Notes under the pieces: model-generated | Told to the model about the DNA's origin: nothing | Database searches by the model: none | What the model saw: only the letters and a program-made list of their open reading frames with translations | Source of the DNA: Prochlorococcus sp. AG-418-I20 | GTDB lineage: Bacteria > Cyanobacteriota > Cyanobacteriia > PCC-6307 > Cyanobiaceae | Reading direction: 5' to 3' | Assembly (NCBI GenBank): GCA_003214175.1 | Contig: QCLZ01000004.1 | Coordinates: 106,802 to 170,801 of the forward strand | Length of the DNA: 64,000 bases | Position numbers and translations under genes: made by a program | In this document: piece by piece, positions 1 through 9,536 of the stretch | How the letters are laid out: every line of letters starts with the position of its first letter | Numbering within the stretch: the stretch's first letter is position 1

Positions 1-2529
1 AGGCTAAGAAAATTAAATGTTCCTCCAGGAAAATTAGAGGCTTTATTGCAGGAAATGGATATTCGTTTAGTTTTTACTGCACATCCGACCGAGATAGTAA
101 GACATACGATTAGACATAAGCAAACCAGAGTTGCAAATTTGTTAAAAAAAATACAGATTGAGCAATTTTTAACAAAAGAAGAAAAACATTCTCTAAAACT
201 CCAGTTAAAAGAGGAAGTAAGACTTTGGTGGAGAACAGATGAATTACATCAATTTAAACCATCAGTTTTAGATGAAGTAGATTATGCATTGCATTATTTT
301 CAGCAAGTTTTATTTAATGCAATGCCTCAATTGAGAGGCAGAATCGCTGAAGCACTCACCGAAAATTATCCCGATGTACAGATGCCCTCTGAGTCTTTTT
401 GCAACTTCGGTTCTTGGGTTGGCTCCGACCGAGATGGTAATCCATCGGTTACTCCTGAAATAACATGGAGAACTGCCTGCTACCAGCGACAGTTGATGTT
501 GGAAAGATATATTATTGCAACATCTAATCTTAGAGATCAATTGAGTGTCTCAATGCAATGGAGTCAGGTAAGTTCTTCTCTACTGGAGTCATTAGAGACA
601 GATAGGGTTAAGTTCCCTGAAATCTATGAAGCCAGGGCCACAAGATATAGATCAGAACCTTACAGATTGAAATTAAGTTACATATTAGAAAAATTGAGAT
701 TAACTCAAGAGAGGAATAATTTACTAGCTGATAGTGGGTGGAAATTTGACCTAGAGGGAGAAATTGATACCAAAAATATAGATAAAGTTGAAAACTTATA
801 TTACAAATCAGTAAACGAATTTACTTATGATCTCGAACTAATTAAAAATAGCCTTATTAGTACAGATTTAACTTGTGAGGCAGTAAACACATTACTTACT
901 CAGGTGCATATTTTTGGATTTTCTTTGGCAAGTTTAGATATTCGTCAAGAAAGCACAAGGCATAGTGATGCTATTCAAGAGCTTACAAATTATCTCGATT
1001 TAACTGTTAAATATGACCAAATGTCTGAGGAAGAGAAAATTAAATGGCTTGTAGATGAGTTAAATACAAAAAGGCCTTTAATCCCCTCTGCCGTTAACTG
1101 GACGAAAACTACAGAAGAAACATTTTCAGTTTTTAAAATGGTTAAGAGACTTCAGCAAGAATTTGGAAGTCGTATTTGTCATTCCTACGTAATTTCAATG
1201 AGCCATAGTGCGTCTGATTTACTTGAAGTTCTCTTATTGGCAAAAGAAATGGGACTTGTAGATAAAAATTCACAAAAGTCAAATTTATTAGTTGTTCCTC
1301 TTTTTGAAACTGTTGAAGACCTTAAAAGGGCACCAGAAGTAATGGAAAAGTTGTTTAAATTAGATTTTTACAGATCATTATTACCAAAAGTTGGAGAATC
1401 CTTTAAACCTCTTCAAGAACTGATGCTTGGCTATTCTGATAGCAATAAAGATTCAGGATTTGTTTCTAGTAATTGGGAAATTCATAGAGCCCAAATCGCT
1501 CTTCAAAATCTTGCAAGTAAAAATAATATATTGTTAAGACTTTTTCATGGAAGAGGTGGTTCTGTTGGAAGAGGTGGGGGACCAGCCTATCAGGCAATAT
1601 TGGCTCAACCAAGCGGAACTTTAAAAGGCCGAATAAAAATAACAGAACAAGGAGAAGTTTTAGCTTCTAAATATAGTCTTCCTGAACTGGCTTTGTACAA
1701 TCTTGAAACTGTTACTACGGCTGTTATTCAAAATAGTTTGGTAAATAACAGACTTGACGCTACTCCAGAATGGAATCAATTAATGTCTAGATTGGCAGAA
1801 ACTTCAAGGTCTCACTATAGAAAATTAGTTCATGAGAATCCTGACCTGTTAAATTTCTTTCAAGAGGTCACGCCAATTGAAGAAATAAGTAAACTGCAGA
1901 TATCTAGCAGGCCCGCTAGAAGAAAAAAAGGTGCAAAAGATTTATCAAGCTTAAGAGCTATTCCATGGGTATTTGGTTGGACACAAAGCAGATTTCTTTT
2001 GCCAAGTTGGTTTGGTGTAGGTACTGCATTATCATCTGAATTAAATTCAGATCCACAACAAATTGAATTATTAAGAGTCCTCCATCAAAGATGGCCATTT
2101 TTTAGGATGCTTATATCGAAAGTAGAAATGACATTGTCCAAGGTGGATTTGGAAGTTGCTAGATATTATGTTGACACCCTTGGGAGTAAAAAAAATAAAG
2201 ATTCTTTTGATGTCATATTTGAAGTAATTTCTAAAGAATATAATCTTACAAAATCTTTAATACTTGAAATTACTGGAAAAACAAAGCTCCTCGAATCTGA
2301 TAGAGACTTAAAATCATCAGTAAGCTTGAGAAATAAGACAATAATCCCGTTAGGATTTCTGCAGGTCTCACTTTTAAGAAGACTAAGAGACCAAACAAGA
2401 CAACCTCCAATTAGCGAATTTCTTATTGATAAAGATGAATCCAGAAGATCTTACAGCAGAAGTGAACTCTTGAGAGGAGCACTTTTAACTATTAATGGAA
2501 TAGCAGCTGGTATGAGAAATACAGGTTGA
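1..2529 (+). CDS. ppc: Phosphoenolpyruvate carboxylase, 5' end outside window
   Basis: Catalyses bicarbonate addition to phosphoenolpyruvate to give oxaloacetate, the anaplerotic carbon entry step in the cytosol. The frame is open from base 1, so the start lies upstream; the 842 visible residues compare with nearly 1000 for the family, so roughly the first 150 are missing. Visible marks are the catalytic-His motif VFTAHPTE (just after base 60), the glycine-rich loop [14 protein letters not shown] (bases 1541-1585) and the conserved C-terminal ending NTG. A TTG-initiated frame follows three bases later. Family assignment is firm. Confidence 0.97.
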   Translation, partial: RLRKLNVPPGKLEALLQEMDIRLVFTAHPTEIVRHTIRHKQTRVANLLKKIQIEQFLTKEEKHSLKLQLKEEVRLWWRTDELHQFKPSVLDEVDYALHYFQQVLFNAMPQLRGRIAEALTENYPDVQMPSESFCNFGSWVGSDRDGNPSVTPEITWRTACYQRQLMLERYIIATSNLRDQLSVSMQWSQVSSSLLESLETDRVKFPEIYEARATRYRSEPYRLKLSYILEKLRLTQERNNLLADSGWKFDLEGEIDTKNIDKVENLYYKSVNEFTYDLELIKNSLISTDLTCEAVNTLLTQVHIFGFSLASLDIRQESTRHSDAIQELTNYLDLTVKYDQMSEEEKIKWLVDELNTKRPLIPSAVNWTKTTEETFSVFKMVKRLQQEFGSRICHSYVISMSHSASDLLEVLLLAKEMGLVDKNSQKSNLLVVPLFETVEDLKRAPEVMEKLFKLDFYRSLLPKVGESFKPLQELMLGYSDSNKDSGFVSSNWEIHRAQIALQNLASKNNILLRLFHGRGGSVGRGGGPAYQAILAQPSGTLKGRIKITEQGEVLASKYSLPELALYNLETVTTAVIQNSLVNNRLDATPEWNQLMSRLAETSRSHYRKLVHENPDLLNFFQEVTPIEEISKLQISSRPARRKKGAKDLSSLRAIPWVFGWTQSRFLLPSWFGVGTALSSELNSDPQQIELLRVLHQRWPFFRMLISKVEMTLSKVDLEVARYYVDTLGSKKNKDSFDVIFEVISKEYNLTKSLILEITGKTKLLESDRDLKSSVSLRNKTIIPLGFLQVSLLRRLRDQTRQPPISEFLIDKDESRRSYSRSELLRGALLTINGIAAGMRNTG

Positions 2530-2532
2530 TAA

Positions 2533-2979
2533 TTGCAATATTTTCCTAAAAAAAAACTTGTTCTTCCAGAAGGTTATTTTGTGAACTCTTCTAAGATCCC
2601 CTTAGCAAAAGAGGTTAATAAACTCTTATCCAGTTGCGGTTGCGAGACATTTCCAATAAAACCCCTTTCTGAGGCTATTCAAAAAAGTAATTTCTTTTTT
2701 ACCATACAGCATGAACTAAAAAACAAATTATATGGATTTGTAAGGGTGACATCCGATAGGGGATTGAATGCAAACTTATGGAATTTAAGTGCATCCCCTG
2801 GCAATGATCAGAAACTTTATTATTCAATATTGCTTCAAGTAACTCTTGAGAAAATAAATAGAGAAATGCCTGGTTGTAGTATTTCTGTACAAGCTCCAGT
2901 TTCTTCATTTAATAGTTTAGAAGAAAGTGGATTTATACTTGATCCGAATGGAATTAGAGTAATGGGATATAAACTCTAG
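2533..2979 (+). CDS. Small GNAT-like acetyltransferase, putative
   Basis: A 148-residue protein starting at TTG three bases after the ppc stop; an in-frame GTG at 2581 is a possible later start. The stretch LYGFVRVTSDRGLNANLWNL and the C-terminal EESGFILDPNGIRVMGYKL look like the core strand and C-terminal end of a degenerate GNAT fold, but no clear acetyl-CoA loop (Q/RxxGxG/A) is visible. Tight spacing suggests co-transcription with ppc. The substrate is unknown, and the acetyltransferase label is inference from general resemblance only. Confidence 0.6.
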   Translation: MQYFPKKKLVLPEGYFVNSSKIPLAKEVNKLLSSCGCETFPIKPLSEAIQKSNFFFTIQHELKNKLYGFVRVTSDRGLNANLWNLSASPGNDQKLYYSILLQVTLEKINREMPGCSISVQAPVSSFNSLEESGFILDPNGIRVMGYKL

Positions 2980-2997
2980 AGATAACGTTAGACGTTA

Positions 2998-3071
2998 CGA
3001 GCATGGAGGGATTCGAACCCCCGACTCTCAGAACCGGAATCTGATGCTCTATCCAACTGAGCTACATGCCC
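2998..3071 (-). tRNA. tRNA-Arg (anticodon CCG)
   Basis: Read on the minus strand, a cloverleaf starts at 3071: acceptor GGGCATG pairs with CATGCTC (one G-T wobble), the D arm is GCTCAGTTGGATAGAGC, the anticodon stem TCAGA/TCTGA encloses loop TTCCGGT with anticodon CCG, and the T loop is GGTTCGAATCC. The CCA tail is not encoded. It decodes CGG. Confidence 0.96.
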
Positions 3072-3148
3072 TTTAATTTTTCAATTTCTTTAAAGAAAAT
3101 CTAAATATTTTAAACTTAGCTAATTTAATTAATGAATGCACAAAAAAC

Positions 3149-4240
3149 ATTTTTTTAAATAAATTAAAAATTAAAAATTTTCGGAACTATAAAAGTTTTG
3201 AAATTGACTTAAAAGAGCAAAGAGCGATTGTTCTTGGTTGTAATGGTATTGGAAAGTCAAATTTACTAGAATCAGTTGAGTTCTTAAGTCAATTAAAATC
3301 TAATAGAGCACTAAGTGACAAAGATTTAATAGAAAATGATAGTGATATGGCTCTAGTTGTTGGACAAATAGATTTTAAAGATGATTTAAAGTTAAATTTA
3401 TTCCGAAAAGGACCAAAAAGAATTTATGTGAATGAATCACTTTTGAAGAAGCAGAATGACATAAAGAATTATATAAGGAGTGTATGTTTCTGCTCTAATG
3501 ATATAGATATTGTTAGAAGTGAACCTAGTTATCGAAGAATATGGATTGATAAAGTCGTATCTCAGCTTGAACCAGTATATTCTGACTTGATAAGTAGATT
3601 TAACAGACTTCTAAAACAACGAAGTTATTTTTGGCGTTCAGAAAGCGCCTTAAATAGTGAATCCTCAGATATTGTTGAAAGCTTTGATATTCAAATGTCT
3701 ATAATAAGTACAAGAATTTTTAGGCGGAGAAGAAGAGCTTTATTAAAAATTAAACCATACGTGGAATATTGGCATAATCATTTAAGTGAATCTAAAGAGA
3801 AAATAGGCATAAATTATCTTTCTGGGATACAAAATTTAAGTCCAGAAGAAGAAGGAGAAGAAGTTATTAGTAAGAAAATAGCAGAACAACTATTTAATCA
3901 ACGTTCAATCGAAGCATTGACTGGTAAATGTAATTTTGGACCTCATCGTGATGATATTGAGTTTCTAATTAATGATATTTCAATTAGGAAATATGGATCA
4001 TCTGGTCAGCAACGGACTTTTATTTTGGCTTTAAAGATGGCTGAACTAGATTTATTAACTAAAACGTTAAATGTCCCTCCAATACTTATATTGGATGACG
4101 TTTTGGCGGAACTAGATATAACTAGACAAAATTTGTTATTAAATTCTGTTGGGAAAGACAGTCAATGTTTGATAAGTGCTACACATCTCGATAAATTTAA
4201 TAAGTCTTTCACAGGATCTTCACAAATGATTCACCTCTAA
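3149..4240 (+). CDS. recF: RecF DNA repair/recombination ATPase; start codon not canonical in this sequence
   Basis: RecF helps load RecA at single-strand gaps with RecO and RecR. The frame carries the N-terminal RecF signature LKIKNFRNYKSFE, a Walker A loop GCNGIGKSN at about 3236-3262 and the signature/Walker B region ILILDDVLAELD near the C-terminus; total length of about 363 residues matches the family. The first in-frame ATG (3347) would delete the Walker A. No ATG, GTG or TTG exists in this frame between the stop at 3074 and the signature. ATG codons at 3132 and 3136 lie in the two other frames and are separated from recF by a T7 run (3150-3156). Function is firm; the start is unresolved. 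Confidence 0.85.
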   Translation: MFLNKLKIKNFRNYKSFEIDLKEQRAIVLGCNGIGKSNLLESVEFLSQLKSNRALSDKDLIENDSDMALVVGQIDFKDDLKLNLFRKGPKRIYVNESLLKKQNDIKNYIRSVCFCSNDIDIVRSEPSYRRIWIDKVVSQLEPVYSDLISRFNRLLKQRSYFWRSESALNSESSDIVESFDIQMSIISTRIFRRRRRALLKIKPYVEYWHNHLSESKEKIGINYLSGIQNLSPEEEGEEVISKKIAEQLFNQRSIEALTGKCNFGPHRDDIEFLINDISIRKYGSSGQQRTFILALKMAELDLLTKTLNVPPILILDDVLAELDITRQNLLLNSVGKDSQCLISATHLDKFNKSFTGSSQMIHL

Positions 4241-4291
4241 TTTTAAAAGTCACGATTTTTAGCTAATCTTATATCTATATAATTTTCTTCA

Positions 4292-4726
4292 ATGGAAGTA
4301 TACAAAAAAAAACAAATTTTAAGTTCGTTTAGCAATGACCAGAAATTAAGTCATCAAGGGAAACACCTTTTGTTGGAACTTTATAGATGTGATTATGAAA
4401 AATTAAATGATGAATCCTTTTTGCGCTGCAGCTTAAATAGAGCTGCCAAATTGGCAAAAGCTACAGTTCTGAATTTGATAAGTAATAAATTTGAGCCACA
4501 AGGGGTTACGGCGATTGCATTGCTTGCTGAATCCCATATGTCTATACATACTTGGCCTGAATCAAATTATTCTGCTGTTGACATATTTACATGTGGTCAA
4601 AATATGTTGCCAGAATTTGCTAGTCAATATTTAATTGAAGCTTTGAAGGCTGAAGAACATACTTTACGTGTTATCGCTCGAAATCCACCTGCAGAAGTTT
4701 TGAAACAAATGAGAACTGTTGTTTGA
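4292..4726 (+). CDS. speD: S-adenosylmethionine decarboxylase proenzyme
   Basis: Makes decarboxylated S-adenosylmethionine, the aminopropyl donor for spermidine synthesis. The 144-residue proenzyme belongs to the short prokaryotic class. The self-cleavage site is the Glu80-Ser81 bond in LLAESHMSIHTWPE, where Ser81 becomes the pyruvoyl cofactor; His86 and Cys101 (in DIFTCG) match the family's processing and catalytic residues. The start is a clean ATG about 50 bases after recF. The short N-terminal extension before the core is of unknown value. Confidence 0.94.
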   Translation: MEVYKKKQILSSFSNDQKLSHQGKHLLLELYRCDYEKLNDESFLRCSLNRAAKLAKATVLNLISNKFEPQGVTAIALLAESHMSIHTWPESNYSAVDIFTCGQNMLPEFASQYLIEALKAEEHTLRVIARNPPAEVLKQMRTVV

Positions 4727-4736
4727 CTTGTAATAT

Positions 4737-5561
4737 TTATCTATTTAATTTTCCGCTTATTAGACCTTCAAGATCTAAACTTGTACAATTAAATCCCAAA
4801 TGAGTAAAGAATTGAACTAATTCATTAAGGTTATATTTGTTAAAAAAATGCTCGAATTCATTTTTGGGGATTTCTATCCTTGCAGTTGTGCCTTGGCATC
4901 TAACTCTAACCTCTGATAAACCACCTAATTTAAGGTATTCTTCTGCTTTTTCAACCATTTTTAGTCTTTCACTAGTAATCTCATTACCATAGGGAAATCT
5001 TGATGAGAGGCAAGGTTGAGCAGGTTTATCCCACCAAGGAAAACCTAATGCTCTTGATATATCTCTAATGTCTTGTTTTGAGAAGTTAAATCTTGCGAGG
5101 GGAGAAAGAACTCCTGCTTTTTTTGAGGCTTTTATACCTGGTCTGTAATCTTTAAGATCATCCATATTTACGCCATCCAAAACAATCTTGTAATTAAGTT
5201 TTTTAGATAAGTAGGTGGTATGTTTATGCAGTTCTTTTTTACATGCAAAGCACCTATCCTTAGGGTTCTTAGTATAATTTAACTCATCTAACTCTGATGT
5301 TTTAATTTCTAAATGTTTAACTCCAATCCATTTTGCTTGACTTCTTGCCTCTTCACGAAGTGTATTAGCTAGTGCAGGAGAAATGCCAGTAATTGCAATG
5401 GCTTTACTACCTAATTGCTCAAATGCCAACGATGTCACAAGTGTACTGTCTACTCCTCCTGAATAAGCAATACAAACACTATCAAGACTCTTAATATATT
5501 TTCTTATTGTATAAAGCTTTTCACTTTGTTCATCAGAGAGGATTTCTAGTTGATTGAACAT
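4737..5561 (-). CDS. larE: LarE-type ATP-dependent sulfurtransferase (PP-loop)
   Basis: LarE proteins adenylate a pyridinium dicarboxylate mononucleotide and insert sulfur, a step towards the nickel-pincer cofactor. The 274-residue protein has the PP-loop SGGVDS at 34-39, a pair Cys104-x2-Cys107 in RCFACKK and Cys184 in QPCLSSR. Three cysteines placed like this are typical of the iron-sulfur-carrying LarE subtype rather than the sacrificial-cysteine type; this is inferred by motif only. No larA, larB or larC is in the window, so the physiological acceptor here is open. It is convergent with speD and divergent from the cobO-like gene. Confidence 0.85.
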   Translation of the reverse strand: MFNQLEILSDEQSEKLYTIRKYIKSLDSVCIAYSGGVDSTLVTSLAFEQLGSKAIAITGISPALANTLREEARSQAKWIGVKHLEIKTSELDELNYTKNPKDRCFACKKELHKHTTYLSKKLNYKIVLDGVNMDDLKDYRPGIKASKKAGVLSPLARFNFSKQDIRDISRALGFPWWDKPAQPCLSSRFPYGNEITSERLKMVEKAEEYLKLGGLSEVRVRCQGTTARIEIPKNEFEHFFNKYNLNELVQFFTHLGFNCTSLDLEGLISGKLNR

Positions 5562-5668
5562 ACTAATTATTGTAAATTCAAATTACCTATGAATAGGTTG
5601 AATTTATTATTAAATTTTTAATAATACTCTTAACTATATCTTAGATTAAATTAATTAATGTTGTTAAA

Positions 5669-6829
5669 TTGACTGATACAGGTAGAAATAGAGGAATAGG
5701 AATTGTCACGGCAAGTGATAGCCAGGAGAGATCCAAAGGTCAATTACATATTTATGATGGCGAAGGTAAAGGAAAAAGTCAGGCAGCCTTGGGCGTTGTC
5801 CTCAGGACGATAGGACTGGGAATTTGCGAAAAAAGACAGTCAAGAGTTCTTCTTTTAAGATTTTTAAAAGGTCCTGAAAGGGCATATGATGAAGATTCGG
5901 CTATTGAGGCCTTGCAAAGAGGATTTCCACACCTGATTGATCATGTAAGGACAGGAAGATCTGAATTCTTTACTTCTGACCAAGTGACAAAGTTTGATAT
6001 TGGTGAGGCTAAAAGAGGTTGGAATATTGCTAAAGGTGCAATTGCTAGTTCTCTCTATTCTGTAGTTGTACTAGATGAGTTGAATCCAGTTCTCGATTTA
6101 GGAATGCTTGATATCAAGGAAGTTGTTGATTCGCTACAGAATCGTCCTGATGGACTTGAAATAATAATTACAGGCAGGGCAGCTCCTCCTTCATTAGTAA
6201 GAATATCGCAACTTCACTCAGAAATGAGATCGCGTTTAAAAGGAGACATATCAAAAATAAATGCAAACAGCAGATTTAATGGTGGAATTGAGATTTATAC
6301 AGGTGAAGGTAAAGGTAAATCTACAAGTGCCCTTGGCAAGGCTCTTCAAGCTATTGGTAAAGGGATTTCTCAAGATAAAAGTCATAGAGTTTTAATTTTA
6401 CAGTGGTTAAAAGGTGGAAGTGGTTATACCGAGGATGCTGCCATAGAAGCTTTGAGGGAAAGTTACCCGCATTTAGTAGATCATTTGCGCTCAGGTAGAG
6501 ACGCAATTGTATGGAGAGGTCAACAGAAACCAATTGATTATGTTGAGGCCGAAAGAGCATGGGAAATTGCAAAAGCTGCTATTTTGAGTGGATTGTATAA
6601 AACAATTATTTTGGATGAATTGAATCCAACTGTTGATTTAGAGCTACTTCCTATGGAATCAATACATCAAACGCTTTTAAAAAAACCAGCAGAAACTGAA
6701 GTTGTTATTACTGGGAGATGTAAAAATGAACCTTCATACTTTGAACTCGCTGATGTTTACTCTGAAATGGTTTGTCACAAGCATTACGCAAATGTTGGAG
6801 TTGATCTAAAAAGGGGAGTAGATTACTAA
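5669..6829 (+). CDS. CobO/BtuR-family corrinoid adenosyltransferase, tandem double domain
   Basis: CobO/CobA enzymes transfer the adenosyl group of ATP to a reduced cobalt corrinoid. The usual protein is about 200 residues; this one is 386 because the domain is duplicated. Copy 1 has Walker A GEGKGKS at 31-37, and copy 2 has the same loop at about 212-218. Each copy also carries the EDxAIEAL...PHL(I/V)DH block and a DELNPV/T(L/V)DL block. The start is TTG at 5669. Both P-loops look intact, so neither copy is obviously dead. The CbiG-CobJ fusion at 37721 belongs to the same pathway. Confidence 0.88.
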   Translation: MTDTGRNRGIGIVTASDSQERSKGQLHIYDGEGKGKSQAALGVVLRTIGLGICEKRQSRVLLLRFLKGPERAYDEDSAIEALQRGFPHLIDHVRTGRSEFFTSDQVTKFDIGEAKRGWNIAKGAIASSLYSVVVLDELNPVLDLGMLDIKEVVDSLQNRPDGLEIIITGRAAPPSLVRISQLHSEMRSRLKGDISKINANSRFNGGIEIYTGEGKGKSTSALGKALQAIGKGISQDKSHRVLILQWLKGGSGYTEDAAIEALRESYPHLVDHLRSGRDAIVWRGQQKPIDYVEAERAWEIAKAAILSGLYKTIILDELNPTVDLELLPMESIHQTLLKKPAETEVVITGRCKNEPSYFELADVYSEMVCHKHYANVGVDLKRGVDY

Positions 6830-6840
6830 ATATTATTATT

Positions 6841-7992
6841 CTAATTGCATAATATTTTGTTTAGCTTTTCAATTCCACCCTCAATAGATCTGGATTTAAT
6901 TTCAAATTTAGATAAGATTTTTGAAGCTTTTTCAGAGCGTTTCCCTGATTTACATATGGTGAAAACTTCTTTAATTAAGCTTTCTTTTTGAATAAATTCT
7001 AACTCAGGCTTTAGTTTTAAATGACTTAGGGGGATTGATATAGAACCCTTTATTGAAAAGGTGTTAAATTCTTCATTTTCTCTAACGTCAATTAAAAGAA
7101 TTTTACTTGGGATTGTTTTGTATAAGTTATTAAATTCATTAGCATTGATTTTTTTGATTTTATTATTATTTTCAGAACATTCATCCTCACTATAAAAGTC
7201 TATAAACTGAGAAAGATTTTTTATTCTTTTATTTATCTGATCACTTTTCAAATGTAATTTTTTCATATTCATATTTAATAAATCAAACACCAAAATTTTC
7301 CCATCTAAAACCTCACCTTTGTTCAAAATGATTTTGATAATCTCATTCACTTGAAGAATTCCTATTAACCCCGTTGATACTCCTACAACGCCATACTCTG
7401 CACAACTTTGGACAGCATTTTTTGATGGTGATTCTGGAAGCAAGTCCCGTAAATTAGGACTCGATTTATGTAGATTAAAAACACTCACTTGTCCTTCAAA
7501 GCCTTGTACACTTCCAAATACTAAAGGTTTGTTTAGTATCAAGCACGTATCGTTTATCAAATATCTAGTGCTAAAGTTATCTGTGCAGTCACAAATAACA
7601 TCAAATTCTCGAATTATCTCTAGTGCATTTTCCGAGGTAATTCTTTTATTAAGAGTAAATACATCACTATTAGGATTGAGTCTCTTAATCCTTTCTTTAG
7701 CAGAATCAATTTTTAATTCACCAATTGTATTTGATTCATGAATAATTTGTCTTTGAAGATTAGACTTTTCTACATGATCATCATCAACTATCCCAATTTT
7801 TCCAATTCCTGCAGCTGCCAGATAAATTAGTACTGAGGATCCTAGTCCTCCTGCTCCTATGCATAAAACTGAACTATTTTTGAGTTTTAATTGTCCTTCG
7901 TTTCCTATTTCTTTTAGCGTTAAATGTTTTTGGAATCTTTCTTGTTCATCTGCATTTAAGAAATTAAATTTAATATCCTTCGAGACTGTCAT
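6841..7992 (-). CDS. moeB: ThiF/MoeB-family adenylyltransferase fused to rhodanese
   Basis: E1-like enzymes of this family adenylate the C-terminus of a small sulfur carrier (MoaD or ThiS); the rhodanese domain supplies persulfide sulfur. Seen here: Rossmann loop GAGGLGS at about 46-52, DCTDNFSTRY at about 135-144 with the adenylation aspartate, a Cys at 197 in QSCAEYGV, and a C-terminal rhodanese domain with active loop ICKSGKRS (Cys347). The paired CxxC zinc ligands usual in MoeB are not visible: one site reads NLRDLLPE and the other has no cysteine pair. Whether it serves Moco, thiamine or tRNA thiolation cannot be decided from this window. Confidence 0.87.
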   Translation of the reverse strand: MTVSKDIKFNFLNADEQERFQKHLTLKEIGNEGQLKLKNSSVLCIGAGGLGSSVLIYLAAAGIGKIGIVDDDHVEKSNLQRQIIHESNTIGELKIDSAKERIKRLNPNSDVFTLNKRITSENALEIIREFDVICDCTDNFSTRYLINDTCLILNKPLVFGSVQGFEGQVSVFNLHKSSPNLRDLLPESPSKNAVQSCAEYGVVGVSTGLIGILQVNEIIKIILNKGEVLDGKILVFDLLNMNMKKLHLKSDQINKRIKNLSQFIDFYSEDECSENNNKIKKINANEFNNLYKTIPSKILLIDVRENEEFNTFSIKGSISIPLSHLKLKPELEFIQKESLIKEVFTICKSGKRSEKASKILSKFEIKSRSIEGGIEKLNKILCN

Positions 7993-8281
7993 TTTTAATT
8001 TCTTACAATAATCTTATTAAGTCATGATAATTAAAAAAAATTTTTTTAACCTTCCTAAGGTTTGTAATTCTTGGGATTTATTAATGTTTTTGTTAGAACA
8101 AGATAATATTTGAAATTATTTTTTTAAATAAGATTTCCTGCAGATTATATTCAAAACTAATGTATATCAATCCTTCTAAAAAATACAAATTGTGTCGGTT
8201 CGGAATTACACATAACAAAAAGGTAGCAAATAGACAATTTTTCCGTTATTGTCTGGTTCATATATTGAGATTACTGATTTC

Positions 8282-8647
8282 ATGAGTGATAACACACCAG
8301 AGTCAAATCAAGACTCCGGCTCCGCTACAAGCTCAGAAACTAAAAGCTTTTCAGAAAAGTATTCTGATGTGATGGGTAAAGTCAACGAAACACTTGGAAA
8401 TGTTGATTGGACCCAGATGGGTAAATACGGCAAGGCGGCAGGAATCATTGCTGTTGTTGTTATTGCGCAAATAATCATAAAAGTTGTTATCGACACAATA
8501 AATTTTTTCCCTCTCTTGCCTGGTCTTCTTGAACTTCTCGGAGTTATAGTTGTAGGCCAATGGAGTTGGCAGAACCTACGTACAAGTGAGAATCGTGAAG
8601 CTGTTTTAGATAAGGTACAAAATCTTAAGAAAACTTATTTAGGATAA
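8282..8647 (+). CDS. CAAD/CURT1-like thylakoid membrane protein
   Basis: A 121-residue protein matching the CAAD domain family, which is related to the CURT1 proteins that shape thylakoid edges. The layout is a Ser/Thr/Glu-rich N-terminus, an amphipathic segment (KYSDVMGKVNETLG), two membrane helices at about 58-75 and 77-97 linked by a short NFFPLLPG turn, and a charged C-terminal helix. I chose ATG 8282 over the upstream TTG at 8249 because it removes a tail with no family resemblance. Family assignment is by pattern; the membrane-curvature role is inferred. Confidence 0.82.
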   Translation: MSDNTPESNQDSGSATSSETKSFSEKYSDVMGKVNETLGNVDWTQMGKYGKAAGIIAVVVIAQIIIKVVIDTINFFPLLPGLLELLGVIVVGQWSWQNLRTSENREAVLDKVQNLKKTYLG

Positions 8648-8653
8648 TAGCTT

Positions 8654-9532
8654 TCACATATTAATTATCGATTTAACATAATCTTTGACTTGATAAAGGT
8701 ATGAACCTTTAAACATATTCGCATGATTTAGTATGTGATAAAAATTATAGATAATAATTCTTTTATCAAACCCCTTCTTTATGGGGAAAATTTTATGGTA
8801 CTCATCATAAAATTCCTTTCTAAAACCCCCAAAAAGTTTTGTCATAGCTATATCCACTTCATTATCTGCCCACCATGATGCAGGGTCAAATATAACTCCT
8901 TTACCATTTTTGTCTATTCCTGCATTTCCTGACCACAAATCACCATGAACAAGAGTATTTTTTGGTTCATGATTTAACAATACTGATTTAATTTTTTCTT
9001 TAAGTTTATTTATTGTCTCGTTGTCTAATAAATGATTCTTAAGAATTGATAATTGTGGGAGTACCCTTAAATTTAAAAAGCAATCTGACCAATTATTTTC
9101 CCAGCCTTTTTTCTGATCTGTTGTTCCAATAAAACCTTCAACCGGGAACCCAAACATTTTTGGATTACATTCTGCTGATTTTAAGTGCATTTCTCCTAAA
9201 CCTTTTCCAAGTTTTTTTTGGTCGAATTTTTGCATATCTATCCATTCAATCAAGAGAATCTCAATATTGTTTATATTTTTATATGCAATAACTTCGGGAA
9301 TAACCAAGATTTCTCTATTAATATACTTTCTTAAATTTTGAAGACAATATTTTTCAAATTCAAGAAATTTTTTGTTTCTAATGTTTTTTTTAAGGAATAA
9401 TTTTTTGTTTGAGAATTCTATTTTCCAGGAACTATGAATATCACCTCCATGGACTTGTTCAATACTTTTTGGATAGGTTTCACCTAATTCTTCACAAATT
9501 TCGTTAATTTCAATGGGAGATAATTTTTGCAT
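8654..9532 (-). CDS. Fructosamine kinase family protein
   Basis: This family phosphorylates ketoamine or ribulosamine adducts on glycated proteins, using an aminoglycoside-phosphotransferase fold. The 292 residues show an ATP-binding Lys in LFLKKN, the family block MFGFPVEGFIGTT at about 126-138, the catalytic loop LVHGDLWSGN with HGD at 196-198, and the metal-binding DPASWW at about 216-221. It ends seven bases from the CAAD gene (convergent). Its start codon lies only four bases from that of the divergent carotenoid-type gene, so its promoter must sit inside that neighbour. Confidence 0.88.
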   Translation of the reverse strand: MQKLSPIEINEICEELGETYPKSIEQVHGGDIHSSWKIEFSNKKLFLKKNIRNKKFLEFEKYCLQNLRKYINREILVIPEVIAYKNINNIEILLIEWIDMQKFDQKKLGKGLGEMHLKSAECNPKMFGFPVEGFIGTTDQKKGWENNWSDCFLNLRVLPQLSILKNHLLDNETINKLKEKIKSVLLNHEPKNTLVHGDLWSGNAGIDKNGKGVIFDPASWWADNEVDIAMTKLFGGFRKEFYDEYHKIFPIKKGFDKRIIIYNFYHILNHANMFKGSYLYQVKDYVKSIINM

Positions 9533-9536
9533 TTTA

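Noticed and set aside
8040..8065. AACCTT/AAGGTT short hairpin in the MoeB-CAAD spacer, considered as a terminator
   Set aside because: Only six base pairs, and the flanking tracts are A7 then T rather than a T run directly after the stem on either strand.
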